64,000 nucleotides of DNA from NCBI GenBank assembly GCA_017550165.1, contig JAFZQH010000034.1:1-64000 (forward strand), written 5' to 3'. The stretch comes from Lachnospiraceae bacterium (GTDB taxonomy: Bacteria > Bacillota > Clostridia > Lachnospirales > Lachnospiraceae). The notes under the pieces are model-generated. The model saw only the letters and a list, made by a program, of their open reading frames with translations, had not been told where the DNA came from and did no database searches. Within the stretch, counting starts at the first letter, position 1. The number at the start of each line of letters is the position of its first letter. Positions 17,988 to 26,022 of the stretch are shown here, piece after piece. Made by a program: the position numbers and the translations under genes.

Positions 17988-19209
17988 TCTTTTCTTCCCT
18001 CCTGAGGATATCATATACCTCACAGGCTTCAGATAAGGTCACATACAGGGCCTGTTTGGGGTGGGGAGCGCTCTCCTGCTCCTCTCCGGCCTCATTTACA
18101 ATGGATCTGACCTCTGCCGTCACATTTCTTCCGTCGGGCTTCATGATCTCTATGGTCTCACCCACAGAGAACTTGTTCTTCTGCTCTATCTTGATCTTCA
18201 GGCCGTCCACAGCCTGTACCTGTCCCAGATAGGTATAACCCTGGATATAGGTGTTATTGTCATATATCTGGCTGTTCTCATCGGGCTTTCCGAAGAAGAA
18301 GCCGGTGGTAAACTGCCTGTAGGTGCAGCTTGCGATCTGCGCCTTGTACCATTCCATGTTGGAGCGGTATCTCTCCTCGGACTTCAGAAGATCGTCCACG
18401 GCTTTTCTGTAGGTTCTGGCCACCGTGGCCACATACAGCGCCGTCTTCATCCTGCCTTCTATCTTGAAGCTGTCTATCCCCGCATCTATAAGCTCCGGGA
18501 TATGCTCTATCATGCACAGATCCTTGGAATTAAAGATAAATGTTCCTCTCTCGTTCTCGTACACCGGCAGATATTCTCCCGGCCTGGTCTCTTCCACTAC
18601 AGCGTATTTCCAGCGGCAGGGGTGGGTGCATTTCCCCTGATTGGCGTCCCTCCCGGTAAAATAATTGGAGAGAAGACACCTGCCGGAATAGGATATGCAC
18701 ATGGCTCCGTGAACGAATGTCTCTATCTCCATATCCTCCGGGATATTGGCCCGTATCTCCCTGATCTCTTCCAGAGAAAGCTCTCTGGCAGATACCACCC
18801 TCTTTGCCCCCAGTTCGTACCAGAACCTGTAGGTCCCGTAATTAGTGTTATTAGCCTGGGTGCTGATATGACGGTCTATCTCCGGGCATATCTCTTTCGC
18901 CAGGGAGAATACCGCCGGGTCTGCAATGATAAGGCCGTCCGGCTTAATGCTCTTAAGCTCGTTCAGATAATCGGATACTCCGGCAAGATCCCTGTTGTGG
19001 GCCAGGATATTAGCGGTAACGTAGACCTTAACCCCTCTTTCATGAGAGAAAGCGATGGCTTCCTTCATTTCCTCCATGGAAAAATTCTTTGCGGCTGCCC
19101 GAAGGCCGAAAGCCTCTCCTCCGATATAAACCGCGTCTGCTCCGAATATAACTGCTGTTTTTAATACTTCAAGGCTCCCTGCGGGAACCAGGATTTCAGG
19201 CTTTCTCAT
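17977..19209 (-). CDS. trhP: TrhP-type U32 protein (tRNA U34 hydroxylation)
   Basis: The 410-residue U32-family protein opens with PEILVPAGSLEVLKTAVIFG. It contains HISTQANNTNYGTYRFWYEL, ETFVHGAMCISYSGRCLLSN, and the Cys-rich GKCTHPCRWKY of the family, with cysteines near 168, 176, 192 and 196. Members TrhP/YrrO in Bacillus and YegQ in Escherichia hydroxylate wobble U34 of tRNAs with prephenate-linked chemistry. The neighbouring methyltransferase is the partner that turns ho5U into mo5U, which supports this call over a protease. Its start overlaps trmR by four bases. Confidence 0.85.
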   Translation of the reverse strand: MRKPEILVPAGSLEVLKTAVIFGADAVYIGGEAFGLRAAAKNFSMEEMKEAIAFSHERGVKVYVTANILAHNRDLAGVSDYLNELKSIKPDGLIIADPAVFSLAKEICPEIDRHISTQANNTNYGTYRFWYELGAKRVVSARELSLEEIREIRANIPEDMEIETFVHGAMCISYSGRCLLSNYFTGRDANQGKCTHPCRWKYAVVEETRPGEYLPVYENERGTFIFNSKDLCMIEHIPELIDAGIDSFKIEGRMKTALYVATVARTYRKAVDDLLKSEERYRSNMEWYKAQIASCTYRQFTTGFFFGKPDENSQIYDNNTYIQGYTYLGQVQAVDGLKIKIEQKNKFSVGETIEIMKPDGRNVTAEVRSIVNEAGEEQESAPHPKQALYVTLSEACEVYDILRREEKNDP

Positions 19210-19865
19210 ATGTTTTCCTTTTCATTGACCTTTACCGAAATGGTGATCCCGTCCCCCACCGGCAGGATGGCTGTCTCCAGAGACTCATTATGTGTCAGTT
19301 CATAGAGGTAGTCCCGCATCCGGGCGTGGATGGTGCGATCCCGTCTCCTGACCGCATATCTGGACTCCAGTACGTCACCGTCCTGGAGAACATTATCGGA
19401 AATGAGGAGCCCTCCGGGGGAAAGGAGGCGGATGGCACAGGGCAGCATGTTAATGTACTGGCCCTTGGCGGAATCCAAAAATATCATATCAAAGGGGCCG
19501 GCCAGTTCCTCCATTATCTTCACCGCATCCCCCTCCAGCAGGCTGATACGGTCCTCAAGTCCTGCTAATTTTATATTGGCTTTAGCCTTCGGGATCCTCA
19601 CCTCATAATTCTCAATGGTAGTAACTAACGAATCCCTTCTTCCGCTTTTGGCCATAAGTATGGCAGAGAATCCCACCGCGGTCCCTGCTTCAAGTATGGT
19701 CTTTGGCCGTTTAAGTTCCGTTAAGGTCCGCAAAAGGCTTTGGGTCTCCTTCCTTATAATGGGAACAGAAGCTTCCAAAGCCTCATTTTCTATTATGTCC
19801 AGGACCTCATCATTTCCCCTGTCCAGAGAATTGATGAAGGTCACCAATCGTTCGCTGTTTATCAA
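19206..19865 (-). CDS. trmR: tRNA 5-hydroxyuridine methyltransferase (TrmR)
   Basis: The 219-residue class I SAM methyltransferase of the catechol O-methyltransferase-like group has TILEAGTAVGFSAILMAKSG (motif I, near 58), FDMIFLDSAKGQY (motif IV with metal-binding Asp) and GGLLISDNVLQDG. In Bacillus YrrM (TrmR) converts 5-hydroxyuridine at position 34 to 5-methoxyuridine. The direct link to trhP and to the mltG-like gene mirrors the yrrL-yrrM-yrrO order. The start is TTG at 19865, with GGAG nine bases before. Confidence 0.85.
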   Translation of the reverse strand: MINSERLVTFINSLDRGNDEVLDIIENEALEASVPIIRKETQSLLRTLTELKRPKTILEAGTAVGFSAILMAKSGRRDSLVTTIENYEVRIPKAKANIKLAGLEDRISLLEGDAVKIMEELAGPFDMIFLDSAKGQYINMLPCAIRLLSPGGLLISDNVLQDGDVLESRYAVRRRDRTIHARMRDYLYELTHNESLETAILPVGDGITISVKVNEKENI

Positions 19866-19868
19866 TTG

Positions 19869-20267
19869 TCAGTCTCCGTTAAGATTCATGAGCTCATTAA
19901 CCTGCTGCTCGGCATTCATGCTGGTGTTCAGCGTATGGCTCCCCGTATATCTGGAAGGGACATACCCTTTCAGCTTCGCATGTACAACAAACTCTATAGT
20001 GTTGTCCAAAAGCCCCTTGTCCTGCAGCATGGCAGCCACATCTCCGGGAGACATGCTGTCATGGATATATACCTGAACACTCCTGCCGGGGGGATCATCC
20101 ACCGAAGATCCGTTGGCAATGCTGTAGGCAAATCTGAAGCTGCCCACGCCAAGCACTATAAGAAGGACGACTATGAGCAGTCCTATCAGGGTCCTGGCAG
20201 TCCCGGACTTCTTTACACTTCCATTATTATTGGCATTATCATTGGACTTCTTTTTGTTTTTCGCCAT
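19869..20267 (-). CDS. Truncated MltG-like membrane protein
   Basis: The 132-residue protein has a Lys/Asn-rich cytoplasmic tail, one membrane helix (about 26-50, TLIGLLIVVLLIVLGVGSFR), and an outer part with the LysM-like pattern VQVYIHDSMSPGDVAAMLQ, KGLLDNTIEFVVHAKLKG and an end at SMNAEQQVNELMN. This matches the N-terminal third of MltG/YceG. The lytic transglycosylase domain, normally another 200 residues, is absent. Its place before trmR is where mltG (yrrL) lies in Bacillus. The first 55 bases overlap the end of the RNase J gene in another frame. A regulatory or scaffold role is inference. Confidence 0.7.
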   Translation of the reverse strand: MAKNKKKSNDNANNNGSVKKSGTARTLIGLLIVVLLIVLGVGSFRFAYSIANGSSVDDPPGRSVQVYIHDSMSPGDVAAMLQDKGLLDNTIEFVVHAKLKGYVPSRYTGSHTLNTSMNAEQQVNELMNLNGD

Positions 20268-21877
20268 ACAAAATCACTCAGCGCATCACGAAGCGCATTC
20301 TTAATCTTATTCCAGTCAGTTATATTCCGTGAGAGGATATCCGACAGTGTATCTTCCAGAAGGGTTGTGGCCTCTTCCATAAGATCCTCGGATTCCTTTA
20401 CATAAACGAATCCCCTGGAAATGATGTCCGGTCCCGCAAGTAGCTGGCCGCATCCTTTTTCCAGTGTCATCACCACTATGATTATACCATGCTCGGACAG
20501 GATATGCCTGTCGCGAAGTACGGTGCTTCCCACATCTCCTACGCCCAGGCCGTCCACAAGTATGGCCCCTTCGGATACCTTCCCGGTAACCCCTGCAAAG
20601 TCATCCGACATCTCAAGTACGTCTCCCGAGCTGAGCATGAATATGTGGTCGCTGTCGTATCCCAGTTCCTTGACCACGTTAGCCTGGGCCTTGCGGTGCT
20701 TGAACTCGCCGTGGATGGGGATGGCGTACTTTGGCTTTACTATGGAATATATGAGCTTGATCTCCTCCTGGCAGGCATGTCCCGAAACGTGGGTATCCTG
20801 AAAGATAACGTCTGCCCCCTTTTTAAGGAGTTCATTGATAACCTTGGATACGGCTTTCTCATTGCCCGGAATGGGGTTGGAAGAAAATATTACCGTATCT
20901 CCGGGCATGATGCTGATCTTCTTATGCATGGAAGAGGCTATCCTTGACAGAGCCGCCATGGACTCGCCCTGGCTTCCCGTGGTGATGATGGTAGTCTTCT
21001 CCGGCGGATAATCTTTGAGCTGATCGATATCTATCAGGGTATTATCCGGGATCTGGATATAACCGTATTCCTGAGCGATGGAAATGATGTTCACCATGCT
21101 GCGCCCTTCCACCGCCACCTTACGCCCGAATTTATATGATGTATTGATGATCTGCTGAACTCTGTCAACATTTGAAGCAAATGTTGCCACTATGATCCTG
21201 CTTCCGGAATGATCCGAGAAAAGGCTGTCAAAGACCTTGCCCACCGTACGCTCCGACATGGTAAAGCCGTGGCGCTCCGCATTTGTGGAATCACACATCA
21301 GGGCAAGCACGCCTTTTTTACCTATCTCGCCAAGACGCTGGAGATCTATGGCCTCGCCAAATACAGGGGTATAGTCTATCTTAAAGTCCCCGGTATGCAC
21401 CACGATCCCCGCCGGTGAGTAGATGGCAAGGGCCGATGCATCCACGATACTGTGATTGGTCTTGATAAACTCTATGCGAAAGCTTCCCAGATTAATGGAC
21501 TGGCCGTGCTTGACCACCTTCCTCTTAACCTGGCGGAGCATGTTGTGCTCCTTTAACTTATTATCAATGATCCCTATGGTCAGCTTGGTGCCGTATATGG
21601 TGGCCTCCAGCTCCCGCATCACGTAAGGGATGGCTCCGATATGGTCTTCATGTCCGTGGGTTATTACAAAACCCTTGACCTTGTCGGCATTATCCCGAAG
21701 ATATGAAATATCCGGGATCACCAGGTCGACTCCCAGCATGTCATCCTCGGGAAATGACAATCCGCAGTCAACCACAACTATACTGTCTTCATATTCAAAG
21801 GCAGTAATATTCATTCCTATCTGCTCCAAACCGCCGAGAGGAATGATCTTTAATCTTGAATTGTTGTTGTTTTTCAA
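20213..21877 (-). CDS. rnj: Ribonuclease J
   Basis: The metallo-beta-lactamase/beta-CASP nuclease of 554 residues has LGGLEQIGMN, FVITHGHEDHIGAIPYV (metal motif HxHxDH), VHTGDFKIDY and MCDSTNAE, then GSQGESMAALSRIA of the beta-CASP part. It ends RSPMIMPIIMEV, the usual RNase J C-terminus. RNase J degrades and processes RNA in 5'-3' and endonucleolytic modes. I prefer TTG at 21877, seven bases after GGAGG, to the ATG at 21904, which overlaps the DUF1292 stop but has no ribosome site. Confidence 0.93.
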   Translation of the reverse strand: MKNNNNSRLKIIPLGGLEQIGMNITAFEYEDSIVVVDCGLSFPEDDMLGVDLVIPDISYLRDNADKVKGFVITHGHEDHIGAIPYVMRELEATIYGTKLTIGIIDNKLKEHNMLRQVKRKVVKHGQSINLGSFRIEFIKTNHSIVDASALAIYSPAGIVVHTGDFKIDYTPVFGEAIDLQRLGEIGKKGVLALMCDSTNAERHGFTMSERTVGKVFDSLFSDHSGSRIIVATFASNVDRVQQIINTSYKFGRKVAVEGRSMVNIISIAQEYGYIQIPDNTLIDIDQLKDYPPEKTTIITTGSQGESMAALSRIASSMHKKISIMPGDTVIFSSNPIPGNEKAVSKVINELLKKGADVIFQDTHVSGHACQEEIKLIYSIVKPKYAIPIHGEFKHRKAQANVVKELGYDSDHIFMLSSGDVLEMSDDFAGVTGKVSEGAILVDGLGVGDVGSTVLRDRHILSEHGIIIVVMTLEKGCGQLLAGPDIISRGFVYVKESEDLMEEATTLLEDTLSDILSRNITDWNKIKNALRDALSDFVWRKTKRSPMIMPIIMEV

Positions 21878-21900
21878 TCTTTTACCTCCGTAGTACCTCG

Positions 21901-22161
21901 TCATAATTCGACGTCGGCATCTTCCACCAGTTCGGAAAAGACCTTCCCGACTGCCGCAAACTCCGACTCGTCTTCAACGAATTCATAGGTCACATCATCT
22001 CCATCCGAGGCTTCCGTCTCCCTGAGGATATAACACTCTGCGTCACCATCCTCCTCCTCGGTTACCAGGATATAATTATGACCCGTAATAGTAGTCTGTT
22101 CTAATACGTAAAACTCTATCTCTTCACCTGTATCAGGTGCAGTAAACTTTAATCTGTCCAT
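21901..22161 (-). CDS. DUF1292 domain-containing protein
   Basis: This 86-residue acidic protein has the DUF1292 pattern: FYVLEQTTITGHNYILVTEE, then an acidic stretch, AECYILRET, and FEFVEDESEFAAVGKVFSEL-like C-terminal residues. It corresponds to YrzB of Bacillus, function unknown. It follows ruvX by one base; ireB-ruvX-DUF1292 is a conserved trio of Firmicutes. Confidence 0.88.
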   Translation of the reverse strand: MDRLKFTAPDTGEEIEFYVLEQTTITGHNYILVTEEEDGDAECYILRETEASDGDDVTYEFVEDESEFAAVGKVFSELVEDADVEL

Positions 22162-22162
22162 T

Positions 22163-22594
22163 CTATTCTTCCTTGCCCGCCAAGCTCTCCAGATATCCCT
22201 GAAGTATAAATGTGGCGGCGATCTTATCTATATACTCTTTACGATGTTCTCTCCGGACACCGCTTTCCTGCAATATGCGCTCTGCGGAAATGGTGGTCTG
22301 CCTCTCATCCCACAAAGTAACGGGAAGACCGGTGCGGCGTTCAAGCTTCTCCTTGAAATCCCGGGTTGCATCGCATCGTTCTCCCTCGGTATTGTTCATA
22401 TTCTTGGGAAATCCCAGGACAATGTGCTCAACTTCATATTCCTTTATGAGTTCCTCCAGCCTGGCAAATGTCTTCCGAAGCTTCCCTGCCCGGGCTATCT
22501 CTATAGTCTCCACTCCCTGGGCGGTGATACCCAGGGGGTCGCTGACAGCGACTCCGACGGTCTTCGTCCCGTAATCAAGACCCATGATCCTCAT
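22163..22594 (-). CDS. ruvX: RuvX / YqgF putative Holliday junction resolvase
   Basis: The 143-residue protein has the RNase H-like fold motifs of Yqg[20 protein letters not shown] (first Asp), [18 protein letters not shown] (Glu region) and [17 protein letters not shown], with a final [14 protein letters not shown]. The family takes part in rRNA 16S 5' maturation or junction resolution; the exact role differs by organism. ATG at 22594 overlaps the ireB stop as ATGA. A GTG-type start 12 bases upstream is less likely. Confidence 0.9.
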   Translation of the reverse strand: MRIMGLDYGTKTVGVAVSDPLGITAQGVETIEIARAGKLRKTFARLEELIKEYEVEHIVLGFPKNMNNTEGERCDATRDFKEKLERRTGLPVTLWDERQTTISAERILQESGVRREHRKEYIDKIAATFILQGYLESLAGKEE

Positions 22595-22860
22595 TGTCCG
22601 GACCATCCGTTCACTTCTATGAACTTCTTGAGGATAACTTCTACCAGCTCGTCTCTCTCCACCTTCATGATAAGGCTTCTGGCGCCCATGTGGCTGGTAA
22701 TGTAAGTAGGGTCTCCGGACATGATATAACCGACGATCTGATTGACCGGGTTATACCCCTTCTCAGTCAGGGCCCTGAATACGGTCTCCAGAATATCCTG
22801 GACCTTCTTGTCCATATTCACTTCAAATTCAAAAAATTGTGTGCTCAGATTATTATCCAT
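22591..22860 (-). CDS. ireB: IreB-family regulatory phosphoprotein (UPF0297)
   Basis: The 89-residue protein starts at ATG 22860 and shows [33 protein letters not shown], then [20 protein letters not shown] and [14 protein letters not shown]. These match IreB/YrzL. In Enterococcus IreB is phosphorylated by the kinase IreK and affects cephalosporin resistance; its action here is not known. A TTG frame 18 bases upstream was set aside because the family begins at MDNN. Confidence 0.92.
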   Translation of the reverse strand: MDNNLSTQFFEFEVNMDKKVQDILETVFRALTEKGYNPVNQIVGYIMSGDPTYITSHMGARSLIMKVERDELVEVILKKFIEVNGWSGQ

Positions 22861-22907
22861 GATGTATACCCTTTGCAAAAAACATACGCTACCGCTTTAT
22901 TTTAAAC

Positions 22908-24221
22908 CTAATCGGGAAAAAAGTAAAGCAGGCCGTCTGTGAGAAAGTCCTTTACCGTCCCCGAAACAATGCGGTTTGTCATATCTTCCCCACCGGCGGG
23001 AAAGGCTGATCGAACGTATTCCGGGGTAAGCCCGGTGTAATACTCCCTGCCCTCGATATTCACCTTCTCCTCCGCCAGGACCTTGACCTGCCGTCCCTTA
23101 TAGGATTCCATAAAGCTCTTCTTATTATCGGCAGCGACCTTTGCCAGCCGGCTGCTGCGTTCCGATTTTACAGCATCCGTAAGCTGGCCTTCCATGCGGT
23201 CTGCAGCAGTTCCTTTACGTCTGGAGTACTTGAAGATATGGGCCTCGTAGATATCGCATCTCTTGACAAAATCAACTGTCGTTTGAAACTCTTCCTCAGT
23301 CTCCCCGGGGAATCCCGTTATGATATCCGTTGTTATAGCCGGATGATCGTAGTATTCCCTTATCATACAGCATTTTTCATAATACTCCGCCGTGGTATAT
23401 TTCCTGTTCATACGGGAAAGAACGCTGTCGCACCCGCTTTGAAGAGACAGGTGAAAATGAGGGCAGACCTTGGGCAGCGCTTTTATGCCCTTAAGGAAAT
23501 CCTCAGTTATGATCACAGGCTCCAGAGAACTTAGGCGGAGGCGCTCTATACCTTCTATGCCGTTTAGTTTTTCCAGGATATCTATGAGAGAATGTGATGT
23601 CACAAACCCATCAGATCCGTAAGCTGACAGGTTGATGCCCGTCAATACTATCTCCTTAAAACCATCTTTTGAAAGCCGGGTCGCTTCATCTATTATATCC
23701 TCTATCGCACGGCTTCTGACACGTCCTCTTGCATAAGGGATGATGCAATAGCTGCAGAAGTTATTGCAGCCGTCCTCGATCTTGATAAATGCTCTTGTCT
23801 TATCCGCAGTGCTGCTTATGCTTAGGGGTTCGTATTCGCATCCCCGGGATATATCCGACACGTGTGACAGGGGGACGGTCACACCCATGTACTCCTTCAC
23901 AAGCCTTACAATATCCTTCTTGTTATTATTGCCAAGGATAATATCTGCGCAGCCTTCTTTTTCAAGGTCCTCCGCAAACATCTGCGCGTAACACCCCGCC
24001 GCCACGATTATGGCGTCGGGGTTTAGTTTTCTTGCTTTATGGATCATCTGCCGGGATTTCCGGTCGGCGATGTTGGTAACAGAGCATGTGTTTATCACGC
24101 ATACATCTGCCGGCTCCTCAAAGGGCACTATCTCGAACCCCTCTGCCGCCATCAGCTGCTGCATGCTCTCCGTCTCGTATGAATTGACTTTACAGCCAAG
24201 ATTATGAAAAGAAATTCTCAT
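22908..24221 (-). CDS. mtaB: tRNA t6A37 methylthiotransferase MtaB
   Basis: This 437-residue radical SAM protein has the UPF0004 N-terminal domain with NLGCKVNSYETE, CVINTCSVTN and AAGCYAQMF cysteines, the radical SAM motif CNNFCSYCIIPYARGRVRSR, and a C-terminal TRAM-like domain. It converts t6A at A37 of ANN-decoding tRNAs to ms2t6A. Its ATG follows the thiI stop directly. In many Firmicutes mtaB is beside rsmE instead, so it has moved. Residues near 114-122 (GVTVPLSHV) are encoded by a palindromic REP-like repeat. Confidence 0.9.
   Translation of the reverse strand: MRISFHNLGCKVNSYETESMQQLMAAEGFEIVPFEEPADVCVINTCSVTNIADRKSRQMIHKARKLNPDAIIVAAGCYAQMFAEDLEKEGCADIILGNNNKKDIVRLVKEYMGVTVPLSHVSDISRGCEYEPLSISSTADKTRAFIKIEDGCNNFCSYCIIPYARGRVRSRAIEDIIDEATRLSKDGFKEIVLTGINLSAYGSDGFVTSHSLIDILEKLNGIEGIERLRLSSLEPVIITEDFLKGIKALPKVCPHFHLSLQSGCDSVLSRMNRKYTTAEYYEKCCMIREYYDHPAITTDIITGFPGETEEEFQTTVDFVKRCDIYEAHIFKYSRRKGTAADRMEGQLTDAVKSERSSRLAKVAADNKKSFMESYKGRQVKVLAEEKVNIEGREYYTGLTPEYVRSAFPAGGEDMTNRIVSGTVKDFLTDGLLYFFPD
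23862..23884. repeat. REP-like palindrome, copy 4, inside mtaB
   Basis: GTGTGAC, AGGGGGACG, GTCACAC: a 23-nt element with perfect 7-bp arms and the family core GGGGGACGG. It lies in the mtaB reading frame and encodes GVTVPLSH on the minus strand, in the variable linker before the radical SAM domain. It causes no stop or frameshift. Confidence 0.8.
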
Positions 24222-25484
24222 TTACACATACCTAACAACTATAGTCTCTGTGGTATCTATCGCTTCCTTTAACAGGCGGTCTATATCCTCCGAAAGCTTT
24301 AACTCGCTCTTCTCTATCCGCTCCAGCACCGGCTTGGTTACGGGGTGCTTTGCCACGAAAATGGTACAGCAGTCCTCATATGGCAGGATGGATGTCTCGT
24401 AAGTGTCTATGGATTCCGCCACCTTGATGATATCCATCTTATCAAATGCAATAAGCGGGCGGTACACCGGCAGCGTACATACTGCATTGGTGGTAAGGAG
24501 GCTCTGCATGGTCTGGCTGGCCACCTGGCCGATGCTCTCTCCCGTGATAAGCCCCATGCTGCCCCCCTCTCTTGCAAAATGCTCTGCGATCCGCATCATG
24601 TAACGGCGCATTATGATGGTGAGCTCGTCATGGGGGCATTTCTCATAAATGTACATCTGAATATCCGTGAAGTTGACCACTTTCAAGTGGATCGTCCCTG
24701 TGTACCGGGATATCTTCCTTGCCAGGTCAACCACCTTTTGCTTGGCTCTCTCGCTGGTATAGGGCGGGGCATGAAAATATACAGCATCGATCCAGACTCC
24801 GCGCTTAGATACCATGTAGCCTGCCACCGGGGAATCGATCCCTCCTGAAAGGAGCAACGTACCTTTGCCGTTAGTTCCTATGGGCATTCCGCCCGGGCCC
24901 TTTATGATCTCGGAATAGATGTATATCTTCTCCCGGACCTCTACAGTAAGGGTAATATCCGGTTTGTGAACATCCACCCTCATATTCGGCATTACATCAA
25001 GGATCTTCTCGCCCAGGTATGCGTTGATCTCCATGGAGTCCAGGGGGTAAGACTTCCTTGCCCTTCTGGCCGCAACTTTAAATGTAGTAATCCTGCCGGA
25101 TTTCTTTGATGCCTCAAAGCCGGCGGGCTCCTCCGCGCTTCGCCCGGAGACAGCATTAAACGACTTATCCGAGTCCGGATAGGTCTTCTTCATATAATCA
25201 CAGACAACTTCAGCCAGGCGCTCTATCCCCTCGTCCTCCACATAGACTACGGGGCAGATCCCCACGATGCCGAAGACCGTCTTAAGCTCCGTTACCGCAT
25301 CGTCGAAATCGAAATCCGACAAGGCTTCAACGTATACGCGGCCCTGATTTACCTTAACCTCAAATTCTCCATCTATGCGGGATAAGGCATACTTTATCTG
25401 ATGAACCAGCGCCTCCTCGAAGAGGTAGCGGTTCTTCCCCTTTATCCCTATCTCACCGTATTTGATCAAAAAAGCTGAAAACAT
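24222..25484 (-). CDS. thiI: tRNA 4-thiouridine synthetase ThiI
   Basis: The 420-residue protein contains an N-terminal ferredoxin-like/THUMP part (LIKYGEIGIKGKNR start; residues 60-165) and the PP-loop ATPase with TLLLSGGIDSPVAGYMVSKR near 175-195. It activates U8 of tRNA for thiolation. There is no C-terminal rhodanese domain, as in other Firmicutes, where the sulfur comes from a dedicated NifS-like desulfurase, encoded here at 26848-28002. ATG at 25484 follows GAGGAAG; the upstream TTG frame start is less likely. Confidence 0.92.
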   Translation of the reverse strand: MFSAFLIKYGEIGIKGKNRYLFEEALVHQIKYALSRIDGEFEVKVNQGRVYVEALSDFDFDDAVTELKTVFGIVGICPVVYVEDEGIERLAEVVCDYMKKTYPDSDKSFNAVSGRSAEEPAGFEASKKSGRITTFKVAARRARKSYPLDSMEINAYLGEKILDVMPNMRVDVHKPDITLTVEVREKIYIYSEIIKGPGGMPIGTNGKGTLLLSGGIDSPVAGYMVSKRGVWIDAVYFHAPPYTSERAKQKVVDLARKISRYTGTIHLKVVNFTDIQMYIYEKCPHDELTIIMRRYMMRIAEHFAREGGSMGLITGESIGQVASQTMQSLLTTNAVCTLPVYRPLIAFDKMDIIKVAESIDTYETSILPYEDCCTIFVAKHPVTKPVLERIEKSELKLSEDIDRLLKEAIDTTETIVVRYV

Positions 25485-25533
25485 AGTATTCTTCCTCACA
25501 TAAATCAATCCGCTTGGGTTTTTAACTCATAAC

Positions 25534-25559
25534 ATGACAGGTGAACGTACCCTTGTCAT
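25534..25559. repeat. REP-like palindrome, copy 5
   Basis: ATGACAGGTGAACG then TACCCTTGTCAT. The terminal 6-mers ATGACA/TGTCAT pair exactly, and the inner part is partly complementary. It lies 50 bases upstream of the thiI start, in its probable leader or promoter region. Confidence 0.6.
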
Positions 25560-25633
25560 AGCCTAACATCTTGTGTTTTATTTGTCTAGGTTTTAATGGT
25601 TTTGATTATAGTTTAATTTGTTTCGAGCTTGTA

Positions 25634-25662
25634 TTGACAGATTTTGTCAGTTATGTTAATAT
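25634..25662 (+). promoter_or_regulatory. Sigma-A-like promoter upstream of the 74-nt repeat array
   Basis: TTGACA (25634-25639), a 17-nt spacer and TAATAT (25657-25662) on the plus strand. A transcript from here would pass through all four tandem hairpins and into the nuclease gene, giving a leader of about 350 bases. Confidence 0.6.
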
Positions 25663-25727
25663 GTTTCGTCAGAGGATACTATTTCGGGTATCTCAGTCGG
25701 ACCGCTCTGCTTAGTTCCCCTCAGAAA

Positions 25728-25985
25728 GTGACTAAATCCGATGATTTCCCCAGCCTTAGTCACCATTTTCCTCCTCTTAGATCCCTTTTAGCAAGCTTTT
25801 TGTGACTAAATCCGCTACTTTCCCCAGCCTTAGTCACCATCCCCCTCACTCAGGTCCCTTTTAGCAAGCTTTTTTGTGACTAAATCCGCTACTTTCCCAG
25901 CCTTAGTCACCATCCCCCTCACTTGAGGATCCTTTTAGCAAGCTTTTTTGTGACTAAATCCGATGATTTCCCCAGCCTTAGTCAC
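25728..25985 (+). repeat. Tandem array of four 74-nt hairpin repeats
   Basis: Four 35-36-nt hairpin cores at 25728-25763, 25802-25837, 25876-25910 and 25950-25985 start exactly 74 bases apart. Each begins GTGACTAAATCCG and ends CCAGCCTTAGTCAC, giving an 8-bp stem (GTGACTAA/TTAGTCAC) and a loop of about 20 bases. Copies 1 and 4 share GATGATTTCC and copies 2 and 3 share GCTACTTTCC in the loop. The 38-39-nt linkers are also alike and end TTTTAGCAAGC followed by a T-run, so this is a tandem repeat and not a CRISPR. The rest of 25509-26022 holds only copy 5 of the REP-like family and the promoter above. Confidence 0.9.
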
Positions 25986-26022
25986 CCTTTCCGTTATTAT
26001 AAGTTTTATATAGGAGGTTTTC

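Noticed and set aside
18061..19164. Long plus-strand reading frame opposite trhP
   Set aside because: It is antisense to a well-supported U32 gene, has no recognised motif and no ribosome site.
25728..25985. CRISPR array (36-nt repeats, 38-nt spacers)
   Set aside because: The spacers are nearly identical to one another, the repeats differ in the middle, and no cas gene is near. It is a 74-nt tandem repeat.
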